Source: Kappaphycus alvarezii (taxonomy: Eukaryota > Rhodophyta > Florideophyceae > Gigartinales > Solieriaceae). Taken from it: a stretch of DNA of 64,000 bases. A program made the translations under genes and the position numbers. This document shows positions 30,875 through 42,714 of the stretch, piece after piece. Position 1 is the first letter of the stretch, and each line of letters starts with the position of its first letter. The notes under the pieces were generated by a model. The model was not told where the DNA came from. It ran no database searches and saw nothing but the letters and a program-made list of their open reading frames with translations. The DNA lies in the NCBI GenBank assembly GCA_002205965.3, contig NADL03000641.1:248001-312000 (forward strand). The letters run 5' to 3'.

Positions 30875-32327
30875 AATTAAAGGAAGGAGCAGAACCACAA
30901 AAGAAAGGTCTCTATAGACTTTCTGACAAAGAAATGTCAGAACTCCGAAAACAGTTGGACGAACTACTAGAAGCTGAGTTTATAAGACCTAGTAAGAGCC
31001 CCTGGGGAGCTCCTATCCTATTCGTGAGCAAGAAGGATGATAGTCTACGGATGTGTGTCGATTACAGAGCCTTAAACCGGCTTACTGTAAAAAACAGCTA
31101 TCCCTTACCACGAATTGACGACATTTTCGACCAGCTTAAAGGAGCAAAGTTCTTCAGCAAAATTGATCTTAGATCTGGGTATCACCAGATTAGACTACAC
31201 GAAGATTCGATTCCATTTACCGCCTTCAGAACACGATACGGGCACTTTGAATTTCTTGTTCTGCCGTTTGGACTCACTAATGCGCCAGCAACTTTCATGA
31301 ACCTAATGAATGACATTTTCAAGGATCAGCTCGACTTATTTGTGATCGTCTATCTGGATGATATCCTAATCTACAGTAAGACATGGAAGGATCACTTGGA
31401 TCACATTCGAACTGTACTCGAAATCCTCAGAAAAGAAAAATTGTTTGGCAAATTATCTAAATGTGTCTTCGGAGTTACAGAAGTCGAGTACCTAGGACAC
31501 ATCATTTCTCAAAGTGGTATTTCTGTTGATCCAAACAAGATAAGTGCAGTCATGGAATGGCCGATACCAAAGAATAAGCAACAAGTACAGTCTTTTCTTG
31601 GTTTTGTCAATTATTACCGGAGATTCATAAAAGGCTGTTCAATTCTTGCAAAACCCTCACAGAATTGACGAAAAACGTGAATTTCCAATGGAGCCACACT
31701 CAAGATGATGCCTTCAAAGTACTCAAGCAAACACTTTGTAGCGCACCGGTTCTCAGAAATTTCGACGCCACACTGCCTATCTACGTAACCACAGATGCAT
31801 CACAGTATGCAATTGGTGCAGTGCTGGAACAGGAAGAATTAGGTTCTAAAAGGCCGGTCGCGTTTGCATCCAGGACTCTTAATGATGCGGAACAAAACTA
31901 TGCGGCCCATGAAAGGGAACTTTTGGCCATTGTAGATTCCCTCAAGTGGTGGAGATCATACCTTTATGGTAATTCATTCACCATTCACTCGGACCACTAT
32001 CCCCTAAGATACCTAGAAACCCAAGAAAACTTGTCCCCGAGACAAGTGAGATGGCTGGAAAGATTAGTTAATTTCGACTTCAAGATAATACCCATCTCAG
32101 GAAAATCAAATGTAGTGGCGGACGCACTATCGAGGCAACCACAAGATGTGCCGTCACCTTATCAACGAAACAATTCATTACTTCAAGAAGTTATTACCAA
32201 GACATCCTCAGAATCCAATAACATTTCGACCATATCATTCACAAACACTGAGTTAGTGGGGTTGGTAGAAGATTATGGTAGGGATGAGAACCTCAGAACC
32301 CATTACCAAGATCCTAGCTCCCTTTGA
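30796..32327 (+). pseudogene. pol: Reverse transcriptase and RNase H of the chromovirus
   Basis: RT runs in one frame to 31,668: [72 protein letters not shown], and the intact catalytic box YLDD at 31,351-31,362. Then come [13 protein letters not shown] and the thumb/connection [12 protein letters not shown]. One base is missing near 31,655, after ILAKP. The next frame (31,665-32,327) is RNase H: VTTDASQYAIGAVLEQ, FASRTLNDAEQNYAAHEREL, TIHSDHYPLRYL and VVADALSR, all with the expected D-E-D-D residues. It makes double-stranded cDNA from element RNA. Another shift near 32,290 leads into integrase. Confidence 0.9.
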
Positions 32328-33682
32328 GCGTCGAGGGATGCTTCTACTTAAAAACAAGAAGATCTGTGTACCAGAAGGAAATTTCAGAGTCAAGCTCCTG
32401 CATGACTATCATTGCACTCCCAACACGGGACACCTAGGAATAAGCAAAACTATCAACAGAATATCACCAAAGTTTTATTGGAAAAATTTAAGATCGGATG
32501 TAATCCGATACATACGTTCCTGCCAATGCCAGAGAACCAAAGCAACCAATCAGAAACCCGCAGGTCTTTTACAACCACTAGAACCACCGAAAACCAAATG
32601 GACCCACATAACCATGGATTTCATCACACCTCTCCCAAAGTCGAGAAATGGAAACAACGGCGTGTTAACAGTCGTTGACAGACTTTCTAAGATGATCAGA
32701 ATAATACCAACGAAACCAAACACAGATGCTCCTGAAACAGCACTGCTGTTCAAGAATCACGTATACCGAAATCATGGATTACCAGAGAATATCATATGTG
32801 ACCGAGATCCCATCTTCATGAGCAAGTTTTGGACAAAACTTTTTGCTCTACTAGGAACAAAGATATCCCCTCCTCTGCATACCACCCACAAACTGATGGA
32901 CAATCGGAGATAATGAACAGGAAAATAGAGGAAATGATCCGTGCTTTCGTTAGCTTCGACAAATCAGATTGGGATAATTTCCTGGTAGACTTTGAAGTTG
33001 CTTACAACTCCTCTGTGAATGTCACCACAACTTTCTCACCATTTTTCCTCAATTACGGAATTCAACCACGAACAGTACCTTAGATGTTTTAGCGTCAGAC
33101 AATCCAGCGGCAGCAGGTTTTCTAAAACATATGCAAGAAGCATTAAGGAAAGCCCAGAATCACATCCGAAAATCCAATGAGTCCACCGCAAAATATGTAA
33201 ACAAGAAAAGAAGGCCGTCTACTTTCAAGATTGGTGATAAGGTTTGGCTATCAACAAAGAACTTATCACTTGAAGATGCGGCTGGATCACGCAAACTGAA
33301 CCCAAAGTATTGTGGTCCCTTTGAAATAACAGAGGACATTAACGGTGTAACTTACCGTCTGCAGTTATCTCAACCGATGATCGACAGAGGAATACATAAT
33401 GCGTTCCACGCTAGCCTCTTGAAACCGTTCTTTGAAGATGAATTCAACCGACAAATTCCACCACCGCCACCACTCCAATTTCAAGATGGACATGAGGAAT
33501 ACGAAGTTGAGTCTATACTCGCTCATAAAAAAGAACGTGGAAAAAATAAATTCCTTGTCAAATGGAAAGGGTACGGAGATCATGAGAACTCGTGGCTTCC
33601 CGAATCATACCTCAAGAATTCACAAGAACTTTTGAATAAGTACAAGCAGAACCTCAAGAATCGGGGCGATTCTTCTCTGTAA
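32275..33682 (+). pseudogene. pol: Integrase with C-terminal chromodomain
   Basis: N-terminal zinc-binding segment: LLHDYHCTPNTGHLGISKTI then IRSCQCQRTK. The last cysteines are C-x1-C where C-x2-C is usual. Core: THITMDFITPLP (first D), ICDRDPIFMSKFW (second D). A base change of frame near 32,870 then gives SSAYHPQTDGQSEIMNRKIE, with the catalytic glutamate. After a stop near 33,080 and another shift comes the C-terminal domain, FKIGDKVWLSTKNL, KYCGPFEI and HNAFHASLLKP (GPY/F module). Finally there is a well kept chromodomain, EYEVESILAHKKERG, KFLVKWKGYGDHENSWLP (33,497-33,620). Stop at 33,680, just before the polypurine tract. Confidence 0.88.
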
Positions 33683-33692
33683 GGGGGAGTGA
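33681..33692 (+). promoter_or_regulatory. Polypurine tract
   Basis: aagggggagtga lies directly against the TG of the 3-prime LTR, where plus-strand cDNA synthesis would be primed. Confidence 0.8.
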
Positions 33693-34195
33693 TGTTGTAT
33701 TTCACTCCACAGACCTTACAACTGCATATACTGTACTGTAGATTCAAACCACTGGTAACCTTGCAGCCAGGGCTACTAGGCACTTTGCTGTCATTACACT
33801 TTCCTTACAGTTCTGAACACAGCGTTTGACCCCATTGGTACACTTGGAATAGTTACGGGCGAGTTGCACACTGGGATATTACAGCATTGCTTTACCAATC
33901 AAAAGTCGCCTTGCTATCCCAAGCCACCTGGACCAATGTACTTCTTACATCTTGTCAGAGTATGTCACTCTTGCCGACTACAATTCTGAAAGCGCTGCTT
34001 ACGATACCGTCAGGGCTGTTTTACGGGAATACCTTTGAATTCGCTACTGTTAGACTGCATTTTCTTTTAGTTTGTAGCTATCTTCAGTTCTATATAAACC
34101 CTGGTTTGGAGCGGCCGGCTTTACCCAGCCAGCCTCAACCAAAGTTTCAACCACAGTTCTACCTTGATCTGCTCGTGTGCGCTTAACACCCCACA
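33693..34195 (+). repeat. 3-prime LTR of the chromovirus
   Basis: 503 bp, same ends as the 5-prime LTR. The differences I can see are a/g-type single bases in ttacagcattg and cccaagccacc; it is followed at once by the duplicated target catgt. Confidence 0.95.
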
Positions 34196-34200
34196 CATGT

Positions 34201-34606
34201 GCACTATGTTTTTTATAGACGATAGCATTTCCATTCCGTCTATAACGGGGTATTTGGCGTAATTTCTGCACATCCACCTCAAAGTCTTAACATTCCTGAT
34301 CTCCTCCCCTACAATTCCCCATCTTCCAAATACGGAGTCCTTGGTCCTTTTGATTGCAGTTCGTAATCAACTGCCTCCCTGAGATTTTTAATCACTTGAT
34401 TTTCACGGCGATTTCATCAGCATACCAGAAAGATGCCCGCTTCCAGAACCTGCAGAGCTCATTCTTGTATCGTTTAACATCGAACGGGGGAACATTTGGT
34501 GGCCAGCACTTGTGGAAGAATTTACCCAGTTTCATCTGGAGACGAAGTGCTAGCTACAGCATATGTTATTTATGAAAGTGCCCACAATTATGTCCAGCAG
34601 CGGTAG
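34201..34606. other. Spacer, no gene seen
   Basis: Short plus-strand frame at 34,354-34,575 (73 codons) without recognisable motif; it may be part of the pseudogene that follows. Confidence 0.3.
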
Positions 34607-35715
34607 TTGGATCAGTTTCTCGAAGGCCAAGTACTGCTCACGGAATCTGATGAAAACGGTAAGCAAGACCGAGCCGATTTGATCTTTGCGCCAGGGGACA
34701 GAGAAAACGTGGATGAGGAATATGGAGGTATACCGGGCCGAAGAGGAAAGCGGATGTCAACTACGGAGACTGCAGTACGCGGTCGCCGTACTCGGCATGT
34801 CACTCGCAAAAGTCTTAGGCGCAGTCATCCATTACAGCAGCTGAAATTAGATCAATTCGAGATTCGCAAGGAAATATACTTCGCACGGTTGCTGCTCAAG
34901 AGAGGGAGCTCAGTAATTCACGTATATGTAATCACGCTGAAATCATTGATGACAGAGTGAGTTCTTTTCGTATTCGAGCCAAGGTGGACGTTCTATCTGC
35001 GATACAACGTCCCTTAAGGATTGGAAGATTCCCTGCGGAGGACGAACTAGGATCTGTACTCCATAGGTCTGCAATAATCATGGAATATTCACGTGATTAT
35101 CGCATGTTTTAGTACTTTGTTAGCGACATTACACGTTTTTCGAGTGCAGCTGACGATGATTTTCGTTTTTTTCCATCTTTAGTCGACATTGAGCACCCTC
35201 CCGTAAGCCTTGAAGAGGCACATGTAATTTTCTCATCGGGATGGAGCTATTTGAACTGGCTGGGCGTACACAATGATGATGATAAAGTCCGTCTACTGAT
35301 TAAACCAAAGGACGCACAGCCAACCAAGTATTGAGAATAATAGGGGGAGCTCAGTGGTCTTCAAATGATTCTAGTCTACCTTTGAGTTTGTTCGTTGGCA
35401 TGAGCTATGCTATGAGCATGTCCCTTAAACAAGAAAACTCGGAAGGGCCGATGTTGTTGGATGTCATTAACTGGAAGCAGGCGTCTTAGGATAATGAAAA
35501 CGCAGAACTAGTTCGTAGCCAAAGATAGAGTAAGGCTTTTCCAGCGATTGAATGTTCAGATCCAGAGAAACTTCACGCGTTCGGCATAAGCTGGTGTTGG
35601 GAGAGTGATACTGTGCGTCGCTTTTACCGTAATTTCGGTTTGCGTGGGTTGGACAGATGTGATGTTCGACTCGTAACTGTGACGCTCAATCTTCCGTGTA
35701 CTTTTTTAGTTAGTT
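34607..35715 (+). pseudogene. Unrecognised gene, several breaks
   Basis: A 117-codon frame (34,607-34,960) is followed, after a shift near 34,935, by a coherent frame reading RVSSFRIRAKVDVLSAIQRP, FPAEDELGSVLHRSAIIMEY, then a TAG, then HPPVSLEEAHVIFSSGWSYL and NWLGVHNDDDKVRLLI. After several stops near 35,335 and a shift, a third frame reads SLFVGMSYAMSMSLKQ, then SDPEKLHAFGISWCWE and RFYRNFGLRGLDRCDVRLVT. The mixed, non-repetitive composition and continued sense across frames suggest a real former protein of about 350 residues. I do not recognise it. It begins about 400 bp right of the chromovirus and shows no link to it. Confidence 0.45.
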
Positions 35716-36489
35716 AGAGGCTTTGTGATACTTTAAGTCCATTATTAACAAGTAGGCCTCTGATTCGTGCTTCACTGCAGGTGAACTATCCGGTACTAGA
35801 ACAAAAAAAGGATATAGATTTGACTTTTATTTCGAGCTTAGGGAGAAGCAGAGCGGATGTTTGGTGAAGTAGAGAGCAGAGTTTCTAGCGGAGGTTGATG
35901 TGGCTTCTGAGGAAGCTCCCCATTGATGGGTACTGAGGGACGTTTTTTGCGAGGGGGTCGAGGAGAGGGAGAGATCAACCTCGTACCAGCTCTCGTTGAA
36001 CGGGTGCGAAAATGTGACGTCATTCGCCGCAGGTTTGCAAGGGCTACCTCTACGGCCGGTCCCAAAGAGGTCGCGCGAGGATATCTGTGCGACGGAAACC
36101 GCGGCCTTTGATGAGGAACGGGTGTTCCAACTGACAACGAAGGCCGGCCAGCTCCATTATAAAACACGTTATGGAGTTTCATAGGTATTTGTGGCTGTGG
36201 GTAACGCCAAGCCCGTGTCTGCACTTAGGTGCGTGGTCTCTTCAAAATTCTGGCTCGACGCCTATCTGTATTGAATGCAGGTCCAACCCTATTGCTATCA
36301 TTGATGGCCACATCAATTTGAATTGCCAACAACTGACTGGTCATCTTGGTATGTAGCTAATACCAGAAAACCGCGGAAAGTAGCCGAGCTAACGTTTCAG
36401 GTAGTAAATGACCTAAAATACTCCCCCTTCTGGTATGATCATAACGATGAACATCAGTAATTAGTATATAAATATGAACGTTGCCCAAA
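35716..36489. other. Unassigned stretch with a 128-codon minus frame
   Basis: The minus frame 35,838-36,224 is Pro/Arg/Ser-rich (STRAGTRLISPSPRPPRKKR) and overlaps two shorter plus frames, so it is not called as a gene. No repeat found. Confidence 0.3.
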
Positions 36490-36725
36490 GGACAATCGAC
36501 CAAAAAGACGGCGTCCTGAAGCACAGGGAAAGATTCAAAGCGACATCGGGTAAAATTTTTCAAGCCGCTTGTGCTCTGTTCGTTCAAGATATTCGTCGTG
36601 GAGTTTTCTTCATCTGCGCTCACACAGCTTTCGTAAGTAGAATCCGATAGTAACTCTCTATTTACTTGCTGTTTTTGATTGAGTGAAAACTCTTTAACGA
36701 CGTAGCCAAAGTGCTTTACTAGAAA
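36490..36725. repeat. Dispersed repeat R2, copy 2
   Basis: Shares tttttcaagccgctt, gtggagttttctt and the following tacagctt/cacagctttcgtaagt with 6,940-7,175. A 155-codon minus frame (36,357-36,824) passes through it and contains SGLKNFTRCRFESF, related to the peptide of copy 1; coding status unproven. Confidence 0.6.
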
Positions 36726-36970
36726 TAAATTCTTTAAGATGTAGATGATTATTGCTGGGAGATGAGCATCCTGGAGGATCAATGACTGTGTTGGACCAAT
36801 GTAAGTGAAATAATTTTTATTCACCCAGCAAGGGACGGTATGGTCACCACACGAGTCTATTGCTGCATCCCGATGCGTGCAGTGGAATGTGCCCGAGAAT
36901 TACAGTACAGTGATTCCCGCTTAATTGGCATACTTTTCGTGGACATTGTTCAAGCGCATACAGGCGGGAT

Positions 36971-36993
36971 ATGCACTACTACTAGTAGTGCAT
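36971..36993. repeat. Perfect 11-bp palindrome with E2F-like words around it
   Basis: atgcactacta-c-tagtagtgcat. Within 70 bp lie attcccgc (about 36,931), ggcggga (about 36,963) and aaggcgggaaatg (about 37,000), which look like E2F/DP sites. Regulatory meaning is only a suggestion. Confidence 0.5.
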
Positions 36994-37311
36994 TTATAAG
37001 GCGGGAAATGTGACAAAAGAGGCCTTAGAGGCCAAGAAACATGAATAAAGCCTTACTGTTCGCTGCAATAAGTTCTTACTCTTAAAGAAGTCTTCAATGT
37101 GCACCCTCACGAGCTGTTCAATCGCTGACAGATCAATGGTGTTCTGCGCATGAAGCTGGTATTTGAGGTATCCATTAAGGTCCGGTGAATGGCTTTCCAC
37201 AATTATCTTTACCAATGAAACAACTCTTTTCTGCTCTGAGAGGCAGGCTGAGAAAATATTTAGTGCACACAAACCATAAAATTGATTCCTTTTCCGTCCT
37301 GCACGTTTCAT
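36994..37311 (-). CDS. Hypothetical protein, 105 aa, N-terminus shared with a second locus
   Basis: ATG at 37,311; starts MKRAGRKRNQFYGLCALNIF. The first 20 codons lie inside the 0.96-kb direct repeat and match MKRVGRKRNQFYGLCSLNLF at 49,404; beyond this the two proteins differ completely because the repeat ends there. The rest has amphipathic stretches (AIEQLVRVHIEDFFKSKNLL) but no recognised domain. With the repeat giving the same upstream sequence to both, it may be a gene family with a shared 5-prime end, or simply a chance ORF cut by a duplication boundary. Confidence 0.3.
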   Translation of the reverse strand: MKRAGRKRNQFYGLCALNIFSACLSEQKRVVSLVKIIVESHSPDLNGYLKYQLHAQNTIDLSAIEQLVRVHIEDFFKSKNLLQRTVRLYSCFLASKASFVTFPAL

Positions 37312-38231
37312 ATTTTAGTTTCAAGAGCCTTTGAAAATCCGTATCAACACAGCAGAGGATTTAAGCTACGTTAATTCCGATGAGACATTTACGTACTTCA
37401 TAAAAGATCGTCAAGTGGTGTGCTGTTTCATCGCCAAAAGTATTATCTTAATTTCCTCGCATTTTTTGTCCAGCTTACAGTAGTTTATGAGAAGTACCCT
37501 CTATCAAGTACACTTTAAAGCGATAAAAAGTATTTTAAACATTGTTTAGGCTTATGTTCTAATTACGGAACAGATTGATAGATAAAAATGTACCTTGCGA
37601 GTGTGTCAGAGGATTGAAGATAAGCATGAATAATATCAGCAACTCATGAATCAAATCAAACTATTTCTGTGAGCGCTAAAAGTAATTGATCTGCACTATT
37701 TTCAATATTTGCGGAGCAGTGAAATAGTCCTAATCCGCGTTTTAATACTAAATCCGCCAATTTCATAGATTTTCTTGCCCTTGACTTTTCCTTTAACGTG
37801 AGGTATGACTAAAAGAACAAAAAAGTCAGTGAATGCGTTCTGTCTGTATGTAGTTATTCTTAAAGTTTCCTCTGAATGTGCTGCGCCATGGAACTTCTTT
37901 TATTTCTTTATTTTTCGCGTCATTATTTTCGTGGCTTTTAATCCTATGGTATCATTCACGTAATAGCTCCACTGCCCATATCAAGTTTCCATTATGTGAC
38001 TTAAATTGGAAAAATTCACTTTTAAGGTCTTTAAAATGGAACATAGAAGTTTCTCCGAACTAGCACATCGTCCAATCATGGTTAATTGAACGCTTTTGCG
38101 AAGCCGGAGACGCAATTGCGAGCGACCATCAATCTTTTTCCCCTTCAGAGGTACGGATTGAGGAAGATCACATATAATCTCCGATATGGTTTGAAATTAG
38201 CTTCTTGTGTTAGAAAAATACACGATCGCCG
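37266..38231 (+). repeat. Long direct repeat R3, copy 1
   Basis: Begins near cacaaaccataaaattgatt and ends near acacgatcgcc. The same sequence, same orientation, is at 49,362-50,319. The first ~450 bp are about 95 percent identical, the last ~400 bp clearly less (around 85 percent), by eye. The ends are not TG/CA, and no target duplication was found. Confidence 0.9.
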
Positions 38232-39479
38232 GACTAATAAGTTATTTTAAGTGGAGCTCGGGCGACATAAAACTTGATTGATATACTCAATTTCCGGTTA
38301 GGACGGGATGGTCACTCACTTCAGTAGCTGGGGGAATTCCATTTGAGCTCTCATTCAACGTCTGGGCTGGTTGCGCGGAGGCTACCGTGGGAGCTTCAGC
38401 AAGATGAACAGAGCTCAGCTTGGACTGAGGGCCAGGATTTCTCTGACTAATGGGGACGCGCGAAGCGCTCGATCCCTCTCCATTGCTGGAGTATTTCACA
38501 CGAGTAAATCCTCGTACAAGGCGATTTGAGGCCTTTGCTCGACTCTTTGCATCTCAGGCAAGTAGAATCTCGCTCGAACCAAGTGAAGAACCACTGGAAG
38601 AAGAAACCAAGAGGTAACATTCTAGGTATAACCCACAGTCGTGGTCTGAGAAAGGATTTACTTTTCATGTCGGGAGATCATTGTATCAATATGTCTCGCA
38701 AAAGCCACACACCAGATGGCTGGTTTCGTAAGCTTGAGTTCCCCGAGCGACCAGTCTAGACGGTGCTATATGGTTAGGGATGCTAGCGGGTAGATCGACA
38801 TAGGTCGCGTCCGAAAGGCGTAGGAGGGCGCCCTACTGCCCTCCAGGAATTCCTCTGGGCTAAAATATAGTGAGGAGGGGAAATAAGAAGGGAGGTAAAG
38901 GGGATAATGGAAAACAGTTGGAAAGAAACAGGGGTAGGCGATACTACTTCAGGATCGGTCAAACAAGGTTATCAGTGACTACTACAGCTACGTTAACAAT
39001 GGTTAGCGTCGACTAGTTCGGTCTGGGGCCCAGGTGCCGAGTTTCAGCGGTCCAGGCAGTGCTGAGCTTGTCGGTCACCAACTGGAACCAACTAGTTAAC
39101 GTTGAACCTCCTGACTACACCGGCCACGAAAGTGAAACTTGGACGTAGGCTTCGAGGGGCTTGATGATCGTCTACTGAAGGCGGGATATAGTGTTGACAC
39201 CCTAAATAGTATAGGAAGGTACCATCTAATGTTGACATGCCAGCTGGACTGGCCGTACCGTAAATAACAAATAAAGGAAATAATTGTTATTAAAAGTAAT
39301 CGCAAATCAACTACACGTGGCCATAGTGGCCCGGGATAGGGCAGTCTGTCCTCATTGTAGGTGAAGTACGCACCAGCGAAAATAAAGGGCCCCACAGTTG
39401 GAACAATCAAGAACAAGTATAATTGTCAAGAACGCCGACAATTTTGCTGTATGAGCATTCAAAATCGGGAAAAGTTAGA
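38232..39479. other. GC-normal stretch inside the AT-rich block
   Basis: Minus frames near 38,290-38,640 read ASNRLVRGFTRVKYSSNG and ISQRNPGPQSKLSSVHLAEA, a Ser/Pro-rich linker-like peptide of unknown origin. A 106-codon minus frame (39,096-39,416) is hydrophobic with no motif. Base composition resembles the TE-rich flanks, so this is probably an insertion in the AT-rich block. Confidence 0.3.
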
Positions 39480-42400
39480 AATTAAAAAAAGACCACCAGG
39501 CCACCCTGGAACTCGAAAAGCTCTGTAGCAATGTTTTCTGCGTGAAAGTGATGGAGCTGTATTGAATAGAAGACATAAACTACCTTGCTAAGATTTTTTT
39601 ATTCTGAGGAGAGCATTCTACAGCCAGAAAAGGAAAAACTTATGTCTTCAAAAAGTTATTATGGATTATAATTCAGAGAATTAAATGTATAGACCATCAG
39701 TACCGATAATAAACCCACTGAAAACGAAATACCACGAATATGGGCGATTATGGCCACATAAAAAAGGAAAATACCTTAAACTCCGACAACTTCTGAGTTC
39801 TTTTCCTTCAATCGCCGGTTCTGAGCCTTTGTAGTAATTCTGGATTAGTTTTTAGTTAAAGGCCAGTAATGCTTTTTGTATATCGAAGAGAGAATATCTA
39901 AGAGCCCATAATGTTGGTAATTGCGAGATATTCAATGACACCGCCCGCTTTTCTCGTAAATCCTGGAATAGATTTTGGCTTCAATTATTATTCCAATAGG
40001 ATGGCCTGGATGACCAAATAACTTTTCTTGTATGATTCAACACACTGAAACGCTAGGCAGTCCATTATACTGACTCAAAATTTCTTCTTTTGAGATATCT
40101 CTGTTCAACTCAATGCCAGAAATAGTAAGCGTTCCCGCTCAGTAAGAAGAAGAATGTGAGAAATTGACGACAGTACGTCGGGGATTGATACGTCATCTCT
40201 GAGCTTGCGAGCCCCCATTGTGGCGTATCATTCGGGAACCTTCCTCTTGGAGATGTTGAGGTAGCTATCAAGGTTATGATCAAATTCCTTGGTAAGAACT
40301 AGATTTATCTAGCTTCATTTACTTCAAATTCTGTCCCTAGCCTGTTCCAGCTGATTCAACTGAAATTATAATACCACAATTTAGTCATTTGAGACTCTGG
40401 AGCTTTAACTGATATAAAGTCTGCCGATTTGTCACATCGCTCGTATATCTTGACGAACTATATGTCAAAGAAGAGCAGTGATGAAAATGGGGATAGTTTG
40501 CATTGTTTATGTTTTTTGGGTTATATTCCGACAACTTTCGGGGACGAAGCCTTCAAGACAAAATTCTTCTGCGTTGAGAAATCTCTCTTTAACTCCATCA
40601 ATGAACTTAAAAAAATCTCAGTAATGCATGACAAAAAATATGGCTCTCGAAGTGCGCTCATAAGTTAGTTTCGAAGAGTTAGTGCATCAATTCGAGTAAC
40701 GCACTAAATAGAGAAAGAGCTGATTTAGGGAACAGGAATCGGAACCTCTAGGGAACGGTTTACACCAGACCCAAAATTTGCTCCAGAGTAGGTGGACTCA
40801 TGGGAAGAATAAATGACTCTATTCATTCGCGAAGAAAACTAGAAGAAGAAATACCCACCTAATTTTGGGCTGAGAAATCACTAGTCGCCCCAAACATTAT
40901 AAGCGAGAATAGGTCATGAATATGTTACCTCTATCTCTTTTGAGTTTCAATGAGCCATTTATAATTGATGCAGAATGAAGGAACCCTATATCGTTAAATA
41001 GTATAAACGTTTCGCCTTTTATGGAATGACTATGTGAGTTTTTCTAAATTAATACCAAACTCAAGAAATTTATTAAGTACTCATATGTATTGATCGTGAG
41101 AAAAGTCTTAAGTGTCGAATTTCATTACGTATCACTAAAATTAAAAACGTTTAAAATAATGGAAAGCTGAGCTGACAGAGCTGATAATCTTAATGTTTAT
41201 CAGAATCCAACCACAACTGTGCCCCAGAGACTGTCTTAACTGCAATTCTTTCACCTAATTTTCTGCAAGATCTGCAGAAAGCTGCAAAGCAAGATATTAA
41301 ATAGAAAAGCACATATAATCCCCGAGAGAAAAGAACGGAAAATAAAGAAGTGGTCATAGATTTTCAATACAGTGATAGAGATCGAACAGAAGAAGCAATT
41401 GATGGGCTACTTAATAGCTGAGATAAAAAATTAATTTTCTTTCTATCATCAAGGAGAGTATTTTCGCCGGTAAGAAAACCAACTCCCTGAGGTGATAGAG
41501 CCGAAAAGAGATAATTATTTAGTTCTTAAATTGTTCCTTTTTACAAATTTTGCCGAAGGTAGCTGAAACCTAGTATGAGCAGCGGAACGCATGGTACAGC
41601 AAATTAAGGCCATGACCGAGATGTTGAAGTGCCAGATAAGTTGAAGGTGGTTATTTTTCTCGAATAATTCATTTCTTGACCCGGGCTGACATCATGCTAC
41701 ATATTTATTAATTGCTTAGCATTATTTAAATATGGAAAATATTCTATAAAACTTAACAATTCAATATATGGAGTATTTCTCGAAAATCATAATAAATGGT
41801 AACCAAGTAATTTTATCTTTTATTTTTACTAGTGATATTAAGCATTTAAGGCTTGTTACATCGCTTTTTGATGAGCTCGTCTTTCTCTTCCGGTAAAATG
41901 GGAAAATAAATGAAGGGCAGTAGTAACTGAAAAGATTTATCATTTAATAGAATAGATTTAACATCGTTCCTGATACCTACATTGAAATAATTTCTTTTAG
42001 AGAAGTTCCAGGTAGAACTGCGTCATTTTCAAGAATTTCCACTACGGATGATTGTTGCAAAAATATTTAGATATTATCGGAAGTATATGAGTAATATATT
42101 CAATGTTAATATTTTATTTCAAAAATATTTTTCTAGGAGCTCCACATATTTTTTTTCTTGAATCAAAGTATGAAGTTTAAGGGTCCTTTCTTAAATAAAA
42201 AGCACCCGATTTTATAGTATTCCTAGTTTTTTCTTATGAAAATCGGTACAAAGAGTTCATAGAGCTAAACAATATCGTATTTTGATCATAAGTTCGAAGG
42301 TTTGAAAGCTATTTTGTGTCTTATTGAAGAATTTACTCTCATACTGCGAAAAATGAACATGAAAGTTCATTTTACCGTTTACTGCAACAGGGCAAATAAA

Positions 42401-42714
42401 TTAGCAACTGTAAGGGCAGAAATGTTTTTTTCGATACTGCTCAAAACTCATATGAACCTTTTTCGTAATCAAAGAAGGCTTAAGTAACTCATCGGGGATA
42501 AATATTTCGAATTATTTCTTCTTATTTTAAAAGTATCTCAAAATGATGTATATGGCTAAATGTACTACATTTTTTACTTTAAATATATATATCTGGATAT
42601 AGTTAGATTAAAAATACTACTGGAGAATACTAGAAATTATGATATCGAAAATTTTACTCCATTTTTGATAGAATCATTGTAATGGATGCTAAAAAATATA
42701 AAAAAATTTAGCTA

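Larger units (their letters stand above)
27163..34200 (+). mobile_element. Full-length Ty3/gypsy chromovirus with 5-bp target duplication
   Basis: Two 503-bp direct LTRs (27,168-27,670 and 33,693-34,195) begin TGTTG and end CACA. The target duplication catgt is at 27,163-27,167 and 34,196-34,200. Inside are a primer-binding-like site, a 1.5-kb leader, gag, protease, RT, RNase H, integrase and a C-terminal chromodomain, then a polypurine tract. The pol order PR-RT-RH-IN defines gypsy, and the chromodomain the chromovirus branch, in which it steers insertion to marked chromatin. The LTRs differ at only two bases that I can find (near 27,364 and 27,381), with no indel, so insertion is recent. 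Yet gag and pol carry several single-base frameshifts, so this copy cannot supply its own proteins. Confidence 0.92.
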
